Translations under genes and position numbers: made by a program
NCBI GenBank assembly: GCA_964629575.1
Contig: CAZVUM010000006.1
Coordinates: 49,767-113,766 of the forward strand
DNA length: 64,000 bases
From: JAYPWI01 sp964629575
GTDB taxonomy: Bacteria; Actinomycetota; Acidimicrobiia; Acidimicrobiales; Poriferisodalaceae
Direction of reading: 5' to 3'
Shown here: positions 26,067 to 34,196 of the stretch, one piece after another
Layout of the letters: the number at the start of each line of letters is the position of its first letter
Position numbering within the stretch: position 1 is the stretch's first letter
The notes under the pieces: generated by a model
Told to the model about the DNA's origin: nothing
Database searches by the model: none
The model's input: the letters and a program-made list of their open reading frames with translations, nothing else

Positions 26067-27121
26067 ACATCGCGCCGCTTCGACCCACGGGTCGGCTCGA
26101 CACATCACCGGCGGCAGCTGCCCCGCTCGCCCGGTTCGAGAGCGGCGTCGCGGTGGTTGCGGGCCGCATGTACATCCTGGGTGGACACACCGAACCGGAT
26201 CTCGTCGCAACGGAGAAGGTGTACCGCTACGACGTGGCCGCGGATCGCTGGGACCGTCGCGCCGACGTGCCTGTGGCGATCAGCCACGTCACCGCAGCGG
26301 TCGTCGAGAATCGCTACATATGGTTGGTCGGCGGCTTCGTCGGACAGCACCCCGGGGAGGGCATTCGGGAGTCGCATCGCTACGACACCGTCGACGACCG
26401 CTGGGAGCAAGGCCCACCGCTTCCTGAGGCGAGGGCATCGGGCGGATTGGTCACCCATGACGGGCGGCTTCACTACTTCGGCGGCCTCGACGCAGATCGG
26501 CACACCAACCACGCGGATCACTGGATTCTCGACAGCGCCGTCGCGACGGGTTGGGAGCGGGTGGCACCCGTCCCCGTCGGCCGAACTCACGCCGCCGCCA
26601 CGGTGAGCGCCGGGCAGATCTACGCGATCGGCGGTCACTTCGGCCACGACGTTCCGGGTCAGCCGGGGAGAATTGCAGCCGAGCCAGATCTCGACGTCGT
26701 GCACCGCTACGACCCGGCGGCGGACGCATGGGAGGAGGTCGCCCCGCTCCCGTATCGGCGAAGCCACTGCGAACCGAGCACGGTTGTGCACGAAGGGCGC
26801 ATCTACTGCGTCGGCGGTCGGTCCAACTCTCCGCTCGGCGTGTGCCTTCGTGAGGACCGGCCGCTCGCGGTCCGACTGGCGAGAATCGTCCGCAAAGTTG
26901 CCCGCCGAGCGTCGCGTCGCAAGACATCCGGCGGGGTGGAAGACATCATCTGCTATGACCCCGGTGAGGATCGGTGGTCGGTCGTGGGGTCGGTGGGGCA
27001 GGAGCTCTACGCGCCGGCGGCGTCCGTCGTCGACGGCGAGCTGATCGTCACAAACGGGGGCCGGCAGCTGTGGCGCGACCCGTCCGACGTCACGATGCGG
27101 ATCGACCTGTCCACGATGTGA
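26063..27121 (+). CDS. Kelch-repeat beta-propeller protein
   Basis: A 352-residue protein with five or six Kelch repeats, recognisable by GG doublets followed by spaced Tyr and Trp: MYILGGHTE with YRYDVAADRW, IWLVGGFVG with HRYDTVDDRW, LHYFGGLDA, IYAIGGHFG with HRYDPAADAW, and IYCVGGRSN with ICYDPGEDRW. No signal peptide or anchor is visible. A basic insertion (RIVRKVARRASRRK) lies in the last third. GTG start at 26063 shares bases with the glycosyltransferase stop, so the two are translationally coupled. Propellers of this kind bind sugars or proteins; a partner role for the glycosyltransferase is inference. Confidence 0.85.
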   Translation: MNIAPLRPTGRLDTSPAAAAPLARFESGVAVVAGRMYILGGHTEPDLVATEKVYRYDVAADRWDRRADVPVAISHVTAAVVENRYIWLVGGFVGQHPGEGIRESHRYDTVDDRWEQGPPLPEARASGGLVTHDGRLHYFGGLDADRHTNHADHWILDSAVATGWERVAPVPVGRTHAAATVSAGQIYAIGGHFGHDVPGQPGRIAAEPDLDVVHRYDPAADAWEEVAPLPYRRSHCEPSTVVHEGRIYCVGGRSNSPLGVCLREDRPLAVRLARIVRKVARRASRRKTSGGVEDIICYDPGEDRWSVVGSVGQELYAPAASVVDGELIVTNGGRQLWRDPSDVTMRIDLSTM

Positions 27122-27140
27122 GCCCGTCGCAGGCGAGCGG

Positions 27141-27755
27141 TCAGGCGCGCCCGAGGACTGTGATGACCTTGCGGCGGCCCGAGTCGTGGAAGGCCACCTC
27201 GGCACCGTCCCACCCACCCTCGGTGAGCATCGCGGCGAACCGTTCGGCTTGCTGGGCCGTCCAGCCGTGGCCGGCGTTTCCGCTCGCCCCGGGCTGGGTG
27301 CGCTTCTCGAGGGCGATGAACGGGCTGCCGGGGCGGAGGACGCGCCGCACCTCGGCGAGCGCGCCCTCGAGGTCGGGCCAATGATGGACCGATGCAAGAG
27401 ACCAGCACACCGACACGGATCCGTCGGCGAGCGACATCTTCTCAGCACCGGCGCAGACCCACTCGATGGGGCCCTGCGGCCGCCGGAGCCGGGTGAGCGC
27501 TCTCGCCAGCTTCAGCATCGGTTCGGCGGGGTCGAGTCCGGTGACCGATGCCGCGGTCGCCGCGGCGTGACGGACAGCGGTGCCCGGTCCGCAGCCGATG
27601 TCGAGCACGTGGTCGTGCTCACCGATCCCGGCGAGCTCGGCGACGAGGCGGGCGTCATGTCGACGTCCGGCGATCATGGTGAGCCCCGCGATGTAGCCGA
27701 AGACCCCGCTGAACTGGCGGTACTCCGCGTGGTGGTTAGGGGGCAGGTCGGCCAT
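27141..27755 (-). CDS. Class I SAM-dependent methyltransferase
   Basis: About 204 residues with a Rossmann-type SAM fold. Motif I is VLDIGCGPGTAVRH, followed by the acidic GLDPAEPM loop, motif IV-like SVCWSLASVHHWPDLEGAL and a post-motif RVLRPGSPFIALEK. The pattern is that of UbiE/Methyltransf_11 small-molecule methyltransferases. The start is uncertain: ATG at 27755 fits the family, while GTG at 27788 would add eleven residues. Convergent with the Kelch gene. Substrate unknown. Confidence 0.82.
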   Translation of the reverse strand: MADLPPNHHAEYRQFSGVFGYIAGLTMIAGRRHDARLVAELAGIGEHDHVLDIGCGPGTAVRHAAATAASVTGLDPAEPMLKLARALTRLRRPQGPIEWVCAGAEKMSLADGSVSVCWSLASVHHWPDLEGALAEVRRVLRPGSPFIALEKRTQPGASGNAGHGWTAQQAERFAAMLTEGGWDGAEVAFHDSGRRKVITVLGRA

Positions 27756-27838
27756 GGAACGACGGTACGCGCGGACGGCCGTGTTCACGATGTGCCCTTC
27801 GGCACACCCGGTTCACTCGACCGCGAGTGGCGGGTGCG

Positions 27839-28702
27839 TCAGGCGAGCTCGGTGATCGCGTCTGCGTACCTGTCGAGGAACGGCAGCGCTTTGTCGGCCA
27901 GGTGGACGCCGGGGTGGCCGGTGGCGAGGACCGTGCGTACCGCGCCCGCTTCCTTGTAGGCCGCCAAGCGTCCGATCGGGGGCTGAGCGGTCGCGAAGAT
28001 GGTGATCGGCAGCGAATCGGGGTCGCGGCCCGCGTCCTCGCACTGCTGGCGGAACTCTTGGACCTGCCGAACGGGATCCTCGAAGAAAGAGTCGACCGGA
28101 CCCCACTCGTCGGCGTACTCGATCACGTGACGGATACCGACCGGCCCCCAGTTGCCCAGCATCACCGGCGGGTGTGGTGTCTGGACCGGCTTCGGATACA
28201 GGAGGATCGGATCGAAGTCGACGTGGTCGCCGTGGTAGCTCGGCTCGTCCTCGGTCCAGAGGGACCTGAGAGCGGCGACCCGTTCGCGCATCGCCCCGTA
28301 GCGGTGACGGAAGGGCAGGTCCGGCTGATGCGTCCTCAGCTCCTCGACGTTCCAGCCGCAGCCCACCCCCATCGTGAACCGACCGTCGGTGAGGCGATCG
28401 AGCGTTGCGGCGGTCAGCGCAGTGGCGATGAGGTCGCGCTCGAGGATGAGGCACACCCCCGTTCCGAGGTGGAGATCGGTCGTCGCGGCGCCGGCGGCCA
28501 TGAGCGACACGAACGGATCGGCCATGCGTGTGTACGCCTCAGGCAACTCCCCGCCTCCGGGATAGGGGGACTCGCGCGCCACGGGGATGTGGCTGTGCTC
28601 ACCCACCCACAGCGACTCGAATCCTCGCTCCTCGAGCTCGCGCGCCAAGCGATCGATCGGCAGCGAGTGATCGGTGTTCATGCTGAAGAAGCCGATGTCC
28701 AT
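27839..28702 (-). CDS. LLM class F420-dependent oxidoreductase (TIGR03619-like)
   Basis: A 287-residue luciferase-like barrel protein. LWVGEHSHIPVA near residue 35, GTGVCLILERDLIATA, RFTMGVGCGWNVEEL and PVMLGNWGPVGIRHV follow the TIGR03619 pattern of probable F420-dependent enzymes. Cofactor choice (F420 versus FMN) is inferred from the subgroup and not proven. It is related to the 47482-48423 protein. It lies in a same-strand run with two methyltransferases, but spacing of 48 to 83 bases gives no proof of an operon. Confidence 0.85.
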   Translation of the reverse strand: MDIGFFSMNTDHSLPIDRLARELEERGFESLWVGEHSHIPVARESPYPGGGELPEAYTRMADPFVSLMAAGAATTDLHLGTGVCLILERDLIATALTAATLDRLTDGRFTMGVGCGWNVEELRTHQPDLPFRHRYGAMRERVAALRSLWTEDEPSYHGDHVDFDPILLYPKPVQTPHPPVMLGNWGPVGIRHVIEYADEWGPVDSFFEDPVRQVQEFRQQCEDAGRDPDSLPITIFATAQPPIGRLAAYKEAGAVRTVLATGHPGVHLADKALPFLDRYADAITELA

Positions 28703-28750
28703 CTCGCCAGTCTTCCAGGCCCAACGTTTCGCAGACGTCGTCTGCCCGGG

Positions 28751-29434
28751 TCAGCGCCGCCCGACGAGGAGGCGCAGCTGGCCCGACGCCGCCGTCTTCC
28801 CCGTCTGCAGTACTCGACCCGTCGGGACGTCGATCAGCTCGCACGATCCGGCATCGAATCCGGCTGCCTCGGCCTCGGCCACCAGATCCATGTCGCGCAT
28901 CGGGCCCCACAACGGCTCGTGGTTGTTGTGCGTGTCCCAGTCGATCATGGCCTGGGTGAGCGGGTCAACCCCGGCGTAGCCGGCGAAGTCGGCGTGAACC
29001 ATCAGCCCACCCGGCGCCAGGAGGTGGTGGCACTCCGCCAGCATGTTGCGCACGGCGGCCGGCGAGAGCTCGTGCAGGAAGATGTGCGAGACGATNNNNN
29101 NNNNNNNNNNNNNNNNNNNNNNNNNNNNNNNNNNNNNNNNNNNNNNNNNNNNNNNNNNNNNNNNNNNNNNNNNNNNNNNNNNNNNNNNNNNNNNNACCGA
29201 GCTCCACAGCCGGTAGTACGGGTCGGTGCTGAGGGCCGCGCGCACCTCGTGGCGATCGCTCGGCGTCCTGCCTGTCTCCGCGGCCCAGTGTTCGCCGGCC
29301 CGTGCCTCGTACACCTCGCGCACACCCGGGCTCACCCGCGTCGCGACGTGTGACTTGAGCGCCTGGACGAAGTTCTCGCGTGCGAGCTCGTCGTGGGTCT
29401 CGGCGGGGAGCATCTGGTGCTGTGCCTGACTCAT
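28751..29434 (-). CDS. SAM-dependent methyltransferase, middle missing in scaffold gap
   Basis: The N-terminal part (MSQAQHQMLPAETHDELARE onwards, to LWSS) and the C-terminal part (SHIFLHELSPAAV, ECHHLLAPGGLMVHADFAG, TGRVLQTGKTA) flank 100 N at 29096-29195. The C-terminal motifs belong to class I methyltransferases; the SAM-binding motif I must lie in the missing section. The two halves happen to be in the same frame across the N run, but the real missing length is unknown and is probably longer than 100 bases. Followed upstream on the same strand by a small gene 12 bases away, probably one operon. Confidence 0.7.
   Translation of the reverse strand: MSQAQHQMLPAETHDELARENFVQALKSHVATRVSPGVREVYEARAGEHWAAETGRTPSDRHEVRAALSTDPYYRLWSSXXXXXXXXXXXXXXXXXXXXXXXXXXXXXXXXXXIVSHIFLHELSPAAVRNMLAECHHLLAPGGLMVHADFAGYAGVDPLTQAMIDWDTHNNHEPLWGPMRDMDLVAEAEAAGFDAGSCELIDVPTGRVLQTGKTAASGQLRLLVGRR
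29096..29195. other. Scaffold gap of 100 N
   Basis: Standard-length placeholder inside the methyltransferase gene. The flanks do not share sequence, so unlike gap 1 this one hides real bases, including the SAM-binding core. Confidence 0.95.
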
Positions 29435-29446
29435 GGCAGCCGCTCC

Positions 29447-29851
29447 TCAGAGCTCGTCGTATGCCCGCGCGACCACCGCGTCGTACCTGTCGGCGGTCTC
29501 GCCGGCGAGCGCTTCCTCGCGCATCTCCTCGAACACCCGGAACACTCGGGCCGTGAACGCTGCCGCCTCGACGGAGCGAGCTTCGGCGGCCGTTGCGGTG
29601 GGTCGGTGGTTCTCGACCTCCGCGGGGGACAGGCCGCCTCGGGCCTCGAGCACCTCTTCGAGGCTGGCGAGCCGTTCGCGGAGGGCCCAGACCTCGCCGG
29701 CCAAGGCGGTCACGATCGCGACGACGGCGTCGGTTGCGCCGTCGTCGTCGAAGAAGACCGGGCGGGCGCCGCGGGCTTTCGCGGGGAAGCGTCGACCTTC
29801 GGCCACAGTCGTCGATGCGACCTCGAACCGTTCGACCCGAGCCTCTCCCAT
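29447..29851 (-). CDS. Hypothetical coiled-coil-prone protein
   Basis: A 134-residue acidic, helix-rich protein. It opens MGEARVERFEVASTTV, has a PVFFDDDGATDAV stretch, then a long charged helix (ALRERLASLEEVLEARGG) that may form a coiled coil. No signal or membrane segment, and no family I recognise. Its stop is 12 bases from the methyltransferase start on the same strand, so it probably belongs to that gene functionally. Good start at ATG 29851; divergent from the enoyl-CoA hydratase. Confidence 0.65.
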   Translation of the reverse strand: MGEARVERFEVASTTVAEGRRFPAKARGARPVFFDDDGATDAVVAIVTALAGEVWALRERLASLEEVLEARGGLSPAEVENHRPTATAAEARSVEAAAFTARVFRVFEEMREEALAGETADRYDAVVARAYDEL

Positions 29852-29919
29852 GCGACGACGCTAGACGAGTGCGCTCAACTTCGGACAGGTCGGGGTCTCT
29901 GGTCACTACCGTGTCGGTC

Positions 29920-30687
29920 ATGACCGGCCAGCAGACAGACAAAGTGGGCCTCTCGATCGAGGGCGCCGTTCGCACGGTGACGCTCAACCGACCCGAGAAG
30001 AGCAACGCACTCGACACCGAGATGCTGATCGCACTCGAACACGCCTTCGACCCCGATCCGGGCCCGGGGTCCGACGAGCGTGTCGCGGTGATCCGCTCGA
30101 CGGGACGCGTCTTTTGCGCGGGCCACGACCTGAGCGACGGCGCAGGCAACCTTCGCAACATCGAGGTGTTGTTCAGCCGAGTCCAGCATTGGCCCCTGCC
30201 CGTCGTCGCCGTCGTGCAGGGCGCCGCGATCGCCGGTGGCAACGAGCTCGCGCTGCACAGCGACTTCGTGGTCGCGTCCGAGAAGGCCCGCTTCGGCATG
30301 TCGCTGGCCCAGATCGGGCTTGCGCCGACGTGGTTCCTCACCCGCAAGCTGATGGAGGTCGCAGGTCCCGTGCTCACCCGCGAGATCCTTCTGCTCGGTG
30401 ACCCGGTACCCGCGCCGAGAATGGCCGAGCTGGGGCTCATCGCCCGGTGCGTCCCCGCCGAGGAGCACGAGACTGCAGCCGCCGCCATCATCGACCGCCT
30501 GGTTCGCAACGCTCCGCTGAGCCTGCGGGCCATGAAGGCGACGATCAATCGCCAGCTCGACCACTACGACCTCATCGAGCACGACGACACCGACGCGCTC
30601 GTGCGGGCGGCGTCGGGGAGCAACGACGCCAAAGAGGGCGTGCGAGCTCGAATGGAACACCGGGACCCCAACTTCGCGGCGAGCTGA
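29920..30687 (+). CDS. Enoyl-CoA hydratase/isomerase family protein
   Basis: A 255-residue crotonase-fold protein. The CoA-binding and oxyanion region reads GRVFCAGHDLSDG and AVVQGAAIAGGNELALHSDF, where the second glutamate needed for hydration would sit near NELAL. LNRPEKSNALD and MSLAQIGLAPTWF also match. It probably hydrates an enoyl-CoA or isomerises it in beta-oxidation-like breakdown. ATG 29920 was preferred; GTG 29911 is in frame. The C-terminal NDAKEGVRARMEHRDPNF is the common ending of this subfamily. It is followed after 50 bases by a small membrane protein. Confidence 0.88.
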   Translation: MTGQQTDKVGLSIEGAVRTVTLNRPEKSNALDTEMLIALEHAFDPDPGPGSDERVAVIRSTGRVFCAGHDLSDGAGNLRNIEVLFSRVQHWPLPVVAVVQGAAIAGGNELALHSDFVVASEKARFGMSLAQIGLAPTWFLTRKLMEVAGPVLTREILLLGDPVPAPRMAELGLIARCVPAEEHETAAAAIIDRLVRNAPLSLRAMKATINRQLDHYDLIEHDDTDALVRAASGSNDAKEGVRARMEHRDPNFAAS

Positions 30688-30737
30688 CCGCGGCGGACCA
30701 TTCCTCCCTCCGGGGACGGGTCGCATAGCCTGACGGC

Positions 30738-31130
30738 ATGCAGGCCCATGGCGGCACGACGCGTTCTCTCGCGAGCCGCTCTCTGTGGTTCGTGATCGGG
30801 TTGCTGTGCGTCGGTCTCGGCGCGGTGGGCGTGATCGTTCCCGGCCTGCCGACCACGGTCTTCTTCATTGCCGCCGCAGCGTGCTTCGCGCGGTCGAGCC
30901 CGCGTCTCGAAGCGTGGGTCCTCGGCCTGCCAGGCATCGGCAGAGCCGTGCAGGACTATCGGGCCGGACTCGGCATGCCCCGCCGCGCCAAGGTAGTCGC
31001 CATTGTGATGGTGGTCGCGATGGTCACCCTGAGCGCGGCGATCCTCGACACATGGGTCATCCGCGTACCGGTGATCAGCGCCGGACTCGTCGGCCTCGTC
31101 GTCATCTCGCGGGTGCCGACCCGCCGCTGA
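30738..31130 (+). CDS. DUF454 (YbaN-like) small inner-membrane protein
   Basis: A 130-residue membrane protein. It has the DUF454 hallmark VIVPGLPTTVFFIAAAACF followed by ARSSPRLEAW, with helices near residues 16-34, 38-52 and two more near 85-125. The family is widespread and of unknown function; E. coli YbaN is a member. ATG at 30738 fits the family start. It ends 12 bases before the convergent LLM gene stop. Confidence 0.88.
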   Translation: MQAHGGTTRSLASRSLWFVIGLLCVGLGAVGVIVPGLPTTVFFIAAAACFARSSPRLEAWVLGLPGIGRAVQDYRAGLGMPRRAKVVAIVMVVAMVTLSAAILDTWVIRVPVISAGLVGLVVISRVPTRR

Positions 31131-31142
31131 GGGGCTCCGCCG

Positions 31143-32288
31143 TCAGACGCTCGCGGGGACGACGATCGGTTCGGTCGCGAACTCGTGGAGCTCGGGCAGA
31201 ACCTCCGCGGCGAAGAGCTGCATCGACTTCTCGGCGAGCTCGATCGGCATGCCGCCGTACTTGAACCCCAACATCAGCTCGTTCGCACCGAAGGCCGTCG
31301 CGATCTCTTTGATCTGCTCGCAGACCTCAGCGGGCGTTCCCCACGGATGGTCGGCGAGGTAGCCCTGCGCCATGGGGTTCACGCCGTCGGAGAACATCTT
31401 GGAGACCTGCTGATAGGACTCGTAGCCCTTCAGGTTCGCGAAGTGGTCGCCGTTGAGCTCGTAGTGACGGAGCGAGCTGTCAGCGAAGTTCACGAGGTAG
31501 TTCTCGGCCGCGTCCCTGGCGGCGTCGGTCGTTTCGGCGCAGTGCACCCACAGCCCGAGTTTGGTTTGCGCCGGTTCGAAGCCGGCGTCCGCCCGTTGCT
31601 GGGCGAACGCCTGGGCGCCCTTGAGCGCGACCGCGAGTGACACAGTCGGAACGGTCAGCGGATCGATCCCCTTTTCGGCGATGACGCTCACGGTGTCGTT
31701 GGTGCCGCCTGCGGCAAGGAGGCAGTCGGACATGTCTCGGTTCGGCTGCGGCCGCAGGTGGAGGTCGTCGTAGCTGTAGTACTCGCCGTGGAAGGTGCAG
31801 CGGCCCGTCGTCAACAACTGGGTGAGGATCTCGATGCTCTCGTCGAAGCGGGTTCTGGCCTCGCCCTGGTCGATGTTCATCCCCGCGTACTCGCGACGTC
31901 CGAGCCCCCTGCCCACCCCACACATGATCCGGCGGTCGGGCCCGAGCAGGCTGTCGAGCATGACGATGTCCTCGGCGACCCGCACCGGGTTGTGCCACGG
32001 GGCGACCACCACCATGGTGCCGAGGTCCACGTTGGAGGTCGTCCCGGCGAGATAGCTCAGGAGCTGCAACGGGTTGGTGACCATGGTGTATGGCGTGAAG
32101 TGGTGCTCGATCGTCCACAGCGCGTCGAAGCCGAGTCCGTCCGCCATGTGGGCCAGGGCGACCTCCTCGAGGAAGATCGACCGATCCTCGATCGCCGGGC
32201 GCTCGGGCACCGCTTCGCCGCGCTCCTCGGCCTCGTAGCGGTCCCAGTCCCCGTAGTTCTGGACGATCGTCGTCGTTCCGACCCTCAT
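31143..32288 (-). CDS. LLM class flavin-dependent oxidoreductase
   Basis: A 381-residue luciferase-like protein: DALWTIEHHFTPYTMVTNPLQ split here as IEHHFTPYTMV and NPLQLLSYLAG, then GTMVVVAPWHNPVRVAED and GVGRGLGRREYAGMN. These match a long LLM subgroup that also includes the 46374-47444 protein, which shares the GRGLxRREY motif. ATG 32288 has GAGGGG upstream and starts the conserved part. It probably forms a pair with the acyl-CoA dehydrogenase 64 bases upstream on the same strand. Substrate unknown. Confidence 0.88.
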   Translation of the reverse strand: MRVGTTTIVQNYGDWDRYEAEERGEAVPERPAIEDRSIFLEEVALAHMADGLGFDALWTIEHHFTPYTMVTNPLQLLSYLAGTTSNVDLGTMVVVAPWHNPVRVAEDIVMLDSLLGPDRRIMCGVGRGLGRREYAGMNIDQGEARTRFDESIEILTQLLTTGRCTFHGEYYSYDDLHLRPQPNRDMSDCLLAAGGTNDTVSVIAEKGIDPLTVPTVSLAVALKGAQAFAQQRADAGFEPAQTKLGLWVHCAETTDAARDAAENYLVNFADSSLRHYELNGDHFANLKGYESYQQVSKMFSDGVNPMAQGYLADHPWGTPAEVCEQIKEIATAFGANELMLGFKYGGMPIELAEKSMQLFAAEVLPELHEFATEPIVVPASV

Positions 32289-32352
32289 GGCATCCCCCTC
32301 GTCTCCGGGGAAGTCTTCCACGAACGGTGGACCGCGCTCCGGAAGCGTCGGG

Positions 32353-33573
32353 CTACAGGCCGTGCATCGTCTCGGAGAACGGCCGGTCGCGGTCGGCCGC
32401 CGGTTCGGAGGGGAGGCCCAACACCCGCTCTCCGATGTGGTTCCTCTGGATCTCGTCGGTCCCACCGGCAATTGAGTTGGCGGGCGTGCTCAGGGCAAAG
32501 TGGGCGAACGCCTCTGACGGGGCGTCGCCGTGCACGAGTTGACCGTGCGGCCCCTGCAGCCCGAGCCCCACATCGCGTTGCAGGCGGGTCAGAGCAGAGA
32601 CCGTGATCTTCGAGATCGCCGCCTCGGGCCCCGGTGCTGAGCTGCCACGCACGCGATTGTTCGTGTATCCCATGATCGCCCGCATGCTGTGGAGGCGGGC
32701 GAGATCCTGACGCACGAGCGGGTTGCTTGCCGCGGCGAAGTCGCTTGCCAGCTCCGCGAGGAGCCGGCCGGCGCCCCGGTTGGATTGCGAGCGGGCGGAC
32801 TGCCGTTGCATCGACGCGACGACCTCCCCGGCAGGACGGTCGAGTGCGACCCTGCCGAAGGGCCCACCTTCGTGCGATGAGGGGTTGTAGGAGTTCTTCT
32901 CGTGGGCGAGGAACGTGCGCGTCACGGCCCACCCGTCCAGCTCGTCTCCGAGCCGATCCGCATCTGCGACCCGGGCGTTCTCGAAGAACACCTGGTTGAA
33001 CCGGGTATCGCCGGTCATCTGGCGGAGCGGTCGGATGACCACCCCGGGCTGGTCGCGCGGGATGAGGAAGAACGTGAGGCCCTGATGCTTGGGGAGATCG
33101 AAGCGCGTGCGCGCCAGAAGCATCCCGCAGTCGACAGACTCGGCGTTGCTCGTCCAGACCTTCGAGCCGTTGACGACCCACTCGTCGCCGTCGTGCTCGG
33201 CGGCCACCCGGCTCGCCGCCAGATCCGACCCCGCATCTGGCTCGGAGAGCATCTGGCAGGTGACCATCTCGCCGCGAGCCATCGCTGTGAGGTAGCGGTC
33301 GAGCTGCTCCTCCGAGCCGTGCTTGAAGAGCATCGGGGCCAGCAGCGTGGGGCCGATCCCCGACGGCGGTCCGAGGGCTCCGGCGTCCCGACGCGCCGCG
33401 CGCACGAGCTTCGCTTGGGCAACTCCGACGCCGCGACCTCCGTACTCCGCGGGCCACGTCGGATAGGAGAAGCGGTGGGCGTGCATGGTGTCGAACCACT
33501 CGCCGACCGGACGGTCCGGGTTCCAGTGTTCAGCGAAGAACTGCCGTGCCTGCTCCTCGAGATCCGCTGCCAT
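32353..33573 (-). CDS. Acyl-CoA dehydrogenase family protein
   Basis: A 406-residue flavoprotein of the acyl-CoA dehydrogenase family, which introduces a double bond into an acyl-CoA and passes electrons to ETF. Visible are CQMLSEPDAGSDLA (FAD contact), WVVNGSKVWTSNAES, the FAD/dimer segment, and the C-terminal GGTDEIQRNHIGERVLGLP. A catalytic glutamate cannot be assigned with certainty by eye. ATG at 33573 starts the conserved N-terminus; an upstream ATG in the same frame is less likely. The downstream LLM gene is probably co-transcribed. Confidence 0.9.
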   Translation of the reverse strand: MAADLEEQARQFFAEHWNPDRPVGEWFDTMHAHRFSYPTWPAEYGGRGVGVAQAKLVRAARRDAGALGPPSGIGPTLLAPMLFKHGSEEQLDRYLTAMARGEMVTCQMLSEPDAGSDLAASRVAAEHDGDEWVVNGSKVWTSNAESVDCGMLLARTRFDLPKHQGLTFFLIPRDQPGVVIRPLRQMTGDTRFNQVFFENARVADADRLGDELDGWAVTRTFLAHEKNSYNPSSHEGGPFGRVALDRPAGEVVASMQRQSARSQSNRGAGRLLAELASDFAAASNPLVRQDLARLHSMRAIMGYTNNRVRGSSAPGPEAAISKITVSALTRLQRDVGLGLQGPHGQLVHGDAPSEAFAHFALSTPANSIAGGTDEIQRNHIGERVLGLPSEPAADRDRPFSETMHGL

Positions 33574-33680
33574 CACGATCGAAGCTACTGCCGTGTGCCC
33601 CGCCCGACGGCTCGACCGTGGGCGGCGGTGTTTCGGACTACCGTCCCCGACGAGTCGAGCCACCGATCGAGGAGGGTCAG

Positions 33681-34196
33681 ATGGCGCCCATCCAGGACTA
33701 CGAAGACCTCACCGGCATGCAGCTCACCGACGAGGAGCTCGCGGAGTTGGTGGGGACCGGCGGCGAGTGCGTCTTCAACTGGACCAACAAGGACGGCTAC
33801 CCGGTCGGCGTGGTCGTCGCCTACATCTGGCGCCACGGCAAGTTCTGGACCACGTGCGCGGCCCGGCGCGCCCGCGTTCCTGCTCTCCGCGCTCGCTCGC
33901 AGTCGGCGATCGTCATCAACCGCGGGGGCCGCACGGCCTCCTACAAGGGAGATTCGATCATCCACGCCGCAGGCGACGAGGACTGGGACGAGGTCAAGGA
34001 CTGGTTCTACAGCGCGCTGTCTGGCACCGAGCACGCACCGGACAACGTCGGCGCGCAGAACTTCGAGAAGTTTCTCGACTCGCCCCACCGGGTGATCATC
34101 GAGACCGAGGCGAACCTGGTGGTGGGATTCGACACGGCGAAGTTCCAGGCGTTCACAGCCGAAGCGATCGCCGCCGGCCTCGGCGTCGACGAGTGA
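33681..34196 (+). CDS. PPOX-fold (pyridoxamine 5'-phosphate oxidase family) flavin- or F420-binding protein
   Basis: A 171-residue split-barrel protein. Its N-terminal half (CVFNWTNKDGYPVGVVVAY, then WRHGKFWTTCAARRARV) is typical of PPOX-type proteins that bind FMN, F420 or heme, and the middle AIVINRGGRTASYKG continues the barrel. Length is normal for the family. ATG 33681 is preceded by GGAGGG six bases upstream. The stop overlaps the GTG start of the AceE-like gene, so both are translated from one message. The reaction is unknown; actinobacterial members reduce unsaturated substrates with F420H2. Confidence 0.82.
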   Translation: MAPIQDYEDLTGMQLTDEELAELVGTGGECVFNWTNKDGYPVGVVVAYIWRHGKFWTTCAARRARVPALRARSQSAIVINRGGRTASYKGDSIIHAAGDEDWDEVKDWFYSALSGTEHAPDNVGAQNFEKFLDSPHRVIIETEANLVVGFDTAKFQAFTAEAIAAGLGVDE

